Shown here one piece after another: positions 30,105 through 33,158 of a DNA stretch of 33,158 bases. The position numbers and the translations under genes were made by a program. The DNA is from a virus. Where the stretch lies: positions 1 through 33,158 of the IMG/VR virus record IMGVR_UViG_3300040806_002670; one strand, given 5' to 3'. The notes below the pieces were generated by a model, which was not told where the DNA came from, ran no database searches, and saw only the letters and a list, made by a program, of their open reading frames with translations. Each line of letters starts with the position of its first letter. Position 1 is the stretch's first letter.

Positions 30105-30660
30105 GTCCGTTCTCCAGTAGGTATCGGCACAAGGCCGGGGGATTCCACGGTTCTTTCTCGAAGACTACGCCCACTCGAGCAAGGAACACAAGAGCCACGT
30201 CTACGCAGGTCTCAACCCGAAGGGGCCTCCATCTACCGCCTGTACAGAACATCGCTAGATGTGATACAAGAGCCTGAGTTGTTGTCGTCTCCTGCACGCA
30301 GGCTGATCCTGCAGTCCAGTCGGAAGCCCAAGACCAAGGAATGGGGTTGGCCGCGAATTCAAAGCAGCCGACGACACCCTTGTAGCCTCTGGCAAATGCC
30401 CGCACTGGGTAGATCGTGGTGTGTGTCCACCCGACGTCAAGCACGGTCCCGCCATGCTCAAGCAAGATGTGTCGGCAGCGAGTGTCAAACCAACGGCCGA
30501 CCAGCTCTGTCCCGCCAACCTGCGTGAGCCACTCTGGATGTTTCCGCCACCAGCCTGGTTTCAGGCGTGAGGTGACATGCGACAAACGCACACCCTCAGC
30601 GAACCAGACACGAAGTGTTCCATTGTCTGGAACGCTGGCATCAGGAGAAGAAGTACTCAC
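30046..30660 (-). CDS. Unknown protein, 204 residues; possible permuted papain-like fold
   Basis: A GTG at 30660 has AAAGGA nine bases upstream and overlaps the polymerase end by 20 bases; an ATG at 30693 without a ribosome site would give 215 residues. The protein contains VWFAEGVRLSHVTSRLKPGW early, several Trp-rich strands, and later RVETCVDVALVFLARVGVVF followed by PWNPPALCRYLLENG. A histidine (H28) before a cysteine at the start of a helix (C152) recalls circularly permuted NlpC/P60-like thiol proteins found near podovirus portals. The match is by pattern only and the catalytic third residue is not identified. Confidence 0.65.
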   Translation of the reverse strand: MSTSSPDASVPDNGTLRVWFAEGVRLSHVTSRLKPGWWRKHPEWLTQVGGTELVGRWFDTRCRHILLEHGGTVLDVGWTHTTIYPVRAFARGYKGVVGCFEFAANPIPWSWASDWTAGSACVQETTTTQALVSHLAMFCTGGRWRPLRVETCVDVALVFLARVGVVFEKEPWNPPALCRYLLENGHVWHPRLSALPAEDCRRAD

Positions 30661-33046
30661 TGTTGCGGATCCTTTCGAGGTCAAGGTTCCCATACTTAGG
30701 AGGCAATGGGATGTCGGCCGCCGGGTAGATGTCAGCCCACCTGGTGCAGATCCTTGAGATCTGGTCGGCGCCGTGCATTTGGATCATCGTCTCTGCCAGC
30801 ACCTGCTTCAATTCATCCGCGTGTTCCGCATGCGTCCACGCTGAATCATGCACGCCGGCAAACGCCCGCTGGCGTCGCCGCATCTCAATCGCAGTCATGC
30901 CGAGGTGTGCCCCATCCCAAGAGTGAACGATGTTCGGCGGCAAGCCTTGCTTCTGCTTGGCCTTGTAGACCGGGCAGTCTTCGGTGATCTCTAGAAGGTT
31001 GACCTCCTGCAATGCTGTCCGAACCTTGCCAGTCCTTCCTTTGCGGTACGGCTGCACTGCCGTGAACCCCAGCGGTGTGGGCCACTCAATCGCACGGTTT
31101 GGGTATGTCTCGTTGATTGCTTTGGCGGACGCCTCGATCCAACGCATCACCTGCTGCGGCCCGCTGAAGACATGATCAATGGCAGACCGAACATTCGCTG
31201 CCACATATGGCGCCACCAGCCTCGCATCGTCCTTTGCCACTCCTCGTGATCGGAGTTCGTCGCGGATCTGGTTGCGCATACCGACAAAGGTCACGTTGTA
31301 GTTCGAGGTCATCACTGGCTGCTTGACAAGCTTGCGGTCAAGGTGCGGCATTGCAAGCCTTGCCACTTCTTGTGTGTCCGCGGCCACGTTCTCAAGCACA
31401 GCGCGAAGAACTCTGGAGTAGGCGTCCATCGGCTCTGCGGTTGGGAGCAGGTTCACCCATTTCCCACCATCCTCGTCGCGGCTGGCCGCACAGTAGTGCT
31501 GCATGCCGTTGCAAGTTCCATCGAGCTGGACCGGCAAGCGTTCCCCGTACTCGTCATCGCACAAGGCGAAGCACGCCGCCAGGAACTGCCACGGCTCATC
31601 CGCCTTGCTCCACAGATCGATGGTCCGAATCGGGTCCTCATAGATCCGTCGAATGTCTGACCGCATCTCAATGATTCTGGCGTCCCGCGCATCAAGGCTC
31701 ATCTTGTCCAAGCCCCAGCAGTTCGCCGCATGGATGCGAAGCCACCGCCGGCCAGCCTCGGTCAGCGGAACCGGCTCGGCAAACAGCATGAGCGACCGAG
31801 GGACGTCGTGGCCGTGGTGGTTGAGATGCAACGGGATCGGGTAGAACCTCCCGCGGAAGTCGATCTGGTGCGGTAGATACCACTGCCCAAATCCCCGCAT
31901 TCGCTCGGCCACGCCAATCGTCTGCACGAACTCGGCTCTCCAGCCGGCGTTCTTCGAGTTCACAGTGTGGACCGCATGGGCCTCGGACTTCCACGCCTTG
32001 AGCACCTCTTCCGATTCGTCAATGCCATCAGGCCTAGGTGGCAGCGGCACCTTGTCGGCCGGAGGGATCTTGCCAACGCCCCCACCCATCTCAGACCAAA
32101 CGACCTGCATCACCTCGGCGACTCGGTCATTCACGGTCCACGCCGTCGCATTCATCGCGTTCATGGCCTCAAGCAGGCGGCCATGGTCCGACTCTCGAAC
32201 CTTGCGGGTTTGCTCCTTTGTTGGCTTCGCGATCAGAGGCGTGCGAACCTTGACGTACCCACCCTCGGCCTTGTCACTCCACGGGTAAGGCTCGACCACC
32301 ATGGGCAGAAACCTCGGTCGCAACTCAGACCGAAACGCATGCCCGTCTTCGATGACCTGATGGGCGGCGTCGGTCAGTTGAATGGCGCCGACTTTCTGAT
32401 TGTTATGCCAGATCTTGACATGCTGGAAAGCCCGCTCCCACTTCCTGTCGACCTCGAGCAGGCACGTCTCGATTGCAAGCCTCGCCATGCAGGAGCCTGT
32501 AGCAATGCAGCCTCGGCGATTCCAAACCGGCTCTTCGAGGACCTGCTTCGCGAACTGGTTCAGGCGGCGAGGCGTCATCCTCCGGTAGCGATTGGCGATG
32601 CGGTTCCAGTCGCATTCATCATGTCGCTGCAGTTGCTCGGCGTGGATCTCCGACACTACCGCATTGCCGATTGCGTAGAACCCACGCACAACCAGGTCCC
32701 CGTTCGGTTCCAGCAAGCATCGACCCAGCATGCTGTGCAATGTGATCACCGCAAGCTTGTCTGCCTTGAGCGACATGACGATCGGGCCGTGAAGACGGCG
32801 GCCTCTCGCCGATTGTCCCGCAAGGATCTGCCGCTGCTCCTCTCGGATTGCCTGCCGCAACGGCTCAAACCAGTAGACCAACAGCCGCTCGACCGGCTTG
32901 AGGCTGGCGGCGTCGCCACGCTCGGTCGCTTCACGAACCAGTTTTCGGTATCGCTTCACGCCAGCGGAGATCGCGTCGATCTCAAGTTCTACTTGCCGAC
33001 CAAGGTGTGAGCCGGCGACGATGTCGCCAATTTCAAGGGGTGCCAC
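30641..33046 (-). CDS. Single-subunit DNA-directed RNA polymerase (T7 gp1-like)
   Basis: 801 residues (T7: 883). Palm and finger residues are all present: motif A DGTCNGMQHYCA (D509, equal to T7 D537), O-helix R571, K575 and Y583 in KQPVMTSNYNV (T7 R627, K631, Y639), and motif C AGVHDSAW (H733-D734, T7 H811-D812). NIVHSWDGAHL is also conserved. The C-terminus LPPKYGNLDLERIRNSEYFF resembles the T7 foot. The polymerase transcribes the late genes from phage promoters. The GTG at 33046 has GGAG seven bases upstream and overlaps the preceding gene by 14 bases; a TTG at 33103 lacks a site. In place of T7 A638-Y639-G640 it has N-Y-N. Confidence 0.95.
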   Translation of the reverse strand: MAPLEIGDIVAGSHLGRQVELEIDAISAGVKRYRKLVREATERGDAASLKPVERLLVYWFEPLRQAIREEQRQILAGQSARGRRLHGPIVMSLKADKLAVITLHSMLGRCLLEPNGDLVVRGFYAIGNAVVSEIHAEQLQRHDECDWNRIANRYRRMTPRRLNQFAKQVLEEPVWNRRGCIATGSCMARLAIETCLLEVDRKWERAFQHVKIWHNNQKVGAIQLTDAAHQVIEDGHAFRSELRPRFLPMVVEPYPWSDKAEGGYVKVRTPLIAKPTKEQTRKVRESDHGRLLEAMNAMNATAWTVNDRVAEVMQVVWSEMGGGVGKIPPADKVPLPPRPDGIDESEEVLKAWKSEAHAVHTVNSKNAGWRAEFVQTIGVAERMRGFGQWYLPHQIDFRGRFYPIPLHLNHHGHDVPRSLMLFAEPVPLTEAGRRWLRIHAANCWGLDKMSLDARDARIIEMRSDIRRIYEDPIRTIDLWSKADEPWQFLAACFALCDDEYGERLPVQLDGTCNGMQHYCAASRDEDGGKWVNLLPTAEPMDAYSRVLRAVLENVAADTQEVARLAMPHLDRKLVKQPVMTSNYNVTFVGMRNQIRDELRSRGVAKDDARLVAPYVAANVRSAIDHVFSGPQQVMRWIEASAKAINETYPNRAIEWPTPLGFTAVQPYRKGRTGKVRTALQEVNLLEITEDCPVYKAKQKQGLPPNIVHSWDGAHLGMTAIEMRRRQRAFAGVHDSAWTHAEHADELKQVLAETMIQMHGADQISRICTRWADIYPAADIPLPPKYGNLDLERIRNSEYFFS

Positions 33047-33158
33047 GCACAATCTCCGTAGTGACGAATCGTGTCCCCTTCTTCTTGACGACGTGCAAGT
33101 CAAGCCTTGCGTACTTCACCCAGAGTTTCTTGTCCCGTTTGAACTTGGCCGTCTCGAC
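33033..33158 (-). CDS. C-terminal end of an unknown gene (partial)
   Basis: The minus strand is open from the right edge for 41 codons, ending TTEIVRGTP and a TGA at 33035-33033. The visible peptide is Lys/Arg/Val-rich (FKRDKKLWVKYARLDLHVVK). The polymerase GTG lies inside its last codons, so it is the gene immediately upstream in the same operon. Too short to assign. Confidence 0.6.
   Translation of the reverse strand, partial: VETAKFKRDKKLWVKYARLDLHVVKKKGTRFVTTEIVRGTP

Noticed and set aside
1-33158. tRNA genes and T7-consensus promoters
   Set aside because: No T-arm/anticodon-arm arrangement was seen in the gaps, and nothing close to TAATACGACTCACTATA was found. Promoters of this polymerase are probably different.

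Overview
This window is the late (virion and packaging) half of a short-tailed, T7-like phage, plus the start of what is probably its early region. The genes recognised in T7 order are a single-subunit RNA polymerase, portal, scaffold, major capsid protein, tail tubular proteins A and B, internal virion proteins, and small and large terminase subunits. Almost every gene lies on the minus strand, so the biological reading direction is right to left. Neighbouring genes overlap by 1-11 bases or are separated by a few, usually with a GGAG-type ribosome site inside the preceding gene. That indicates one tightly coupled late transcription unit. Base composition is GC-rich with GC-rich third positions. 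The host cannot be read directly, but a virion-region gene carries a C-terminal dockerin type I pair of the style (DxNxDGxVxGxD...LLxxWG) that is very abundant in Planctomycetota. A planctomycete or similar marine/freshwater host is therefore the best guess (inference).

Layout in transcription order: (1) 33158-33033, tail of an unknown gene, then the RNA polymerase (33046-30641). (2) 30660-29723, three small genes leading into the portal. (3) 29721-25684, portal, scaffold, a small unknown protein and the major capsid protein. Two hairpins precede the capsid gene and a strong intrinsic terminator follows it, as in T7. (4) 25612-24930, two small membrane proteins. (5) 24933-20857, a fibre/adhesin block: two fibre proteins with related N-termini, a 324-residue unknown, a small helical protein and the dockerin protein. 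(6) 20854-6881, tail tube (two tandem tubular-A homologues, then tubular B), internal virion proteins and a 2610-residue giant virion protein containing a HEMGH metallopeptidase-like motif. (7) 6884-2470, packaging block: small terminase, a calcineurin-like phosphoesterase, several small proteins, a 2OG-Fe(II) oxygenase and the large terminase.

Beyond the large terminase lies a small probable plus-strand gene (2246-2476), then about 800 bases without a convincing gene (1418-2245). This stretch has AT-rich tandem repeats, G-quadruplex-prone tracts and inverted repeats. It probably holds the junction of the phage genome ends, early promoters and/or an origin. Three further minus-strand genes of unknown function (1417-926, 906-730, 707 to the left edge) share a repeated leader and look like the first early genes. 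No endolysin, DNA polymerase, tRNA, CRISPR or integrase is visible, so those functions (where present) must lie outside the window.
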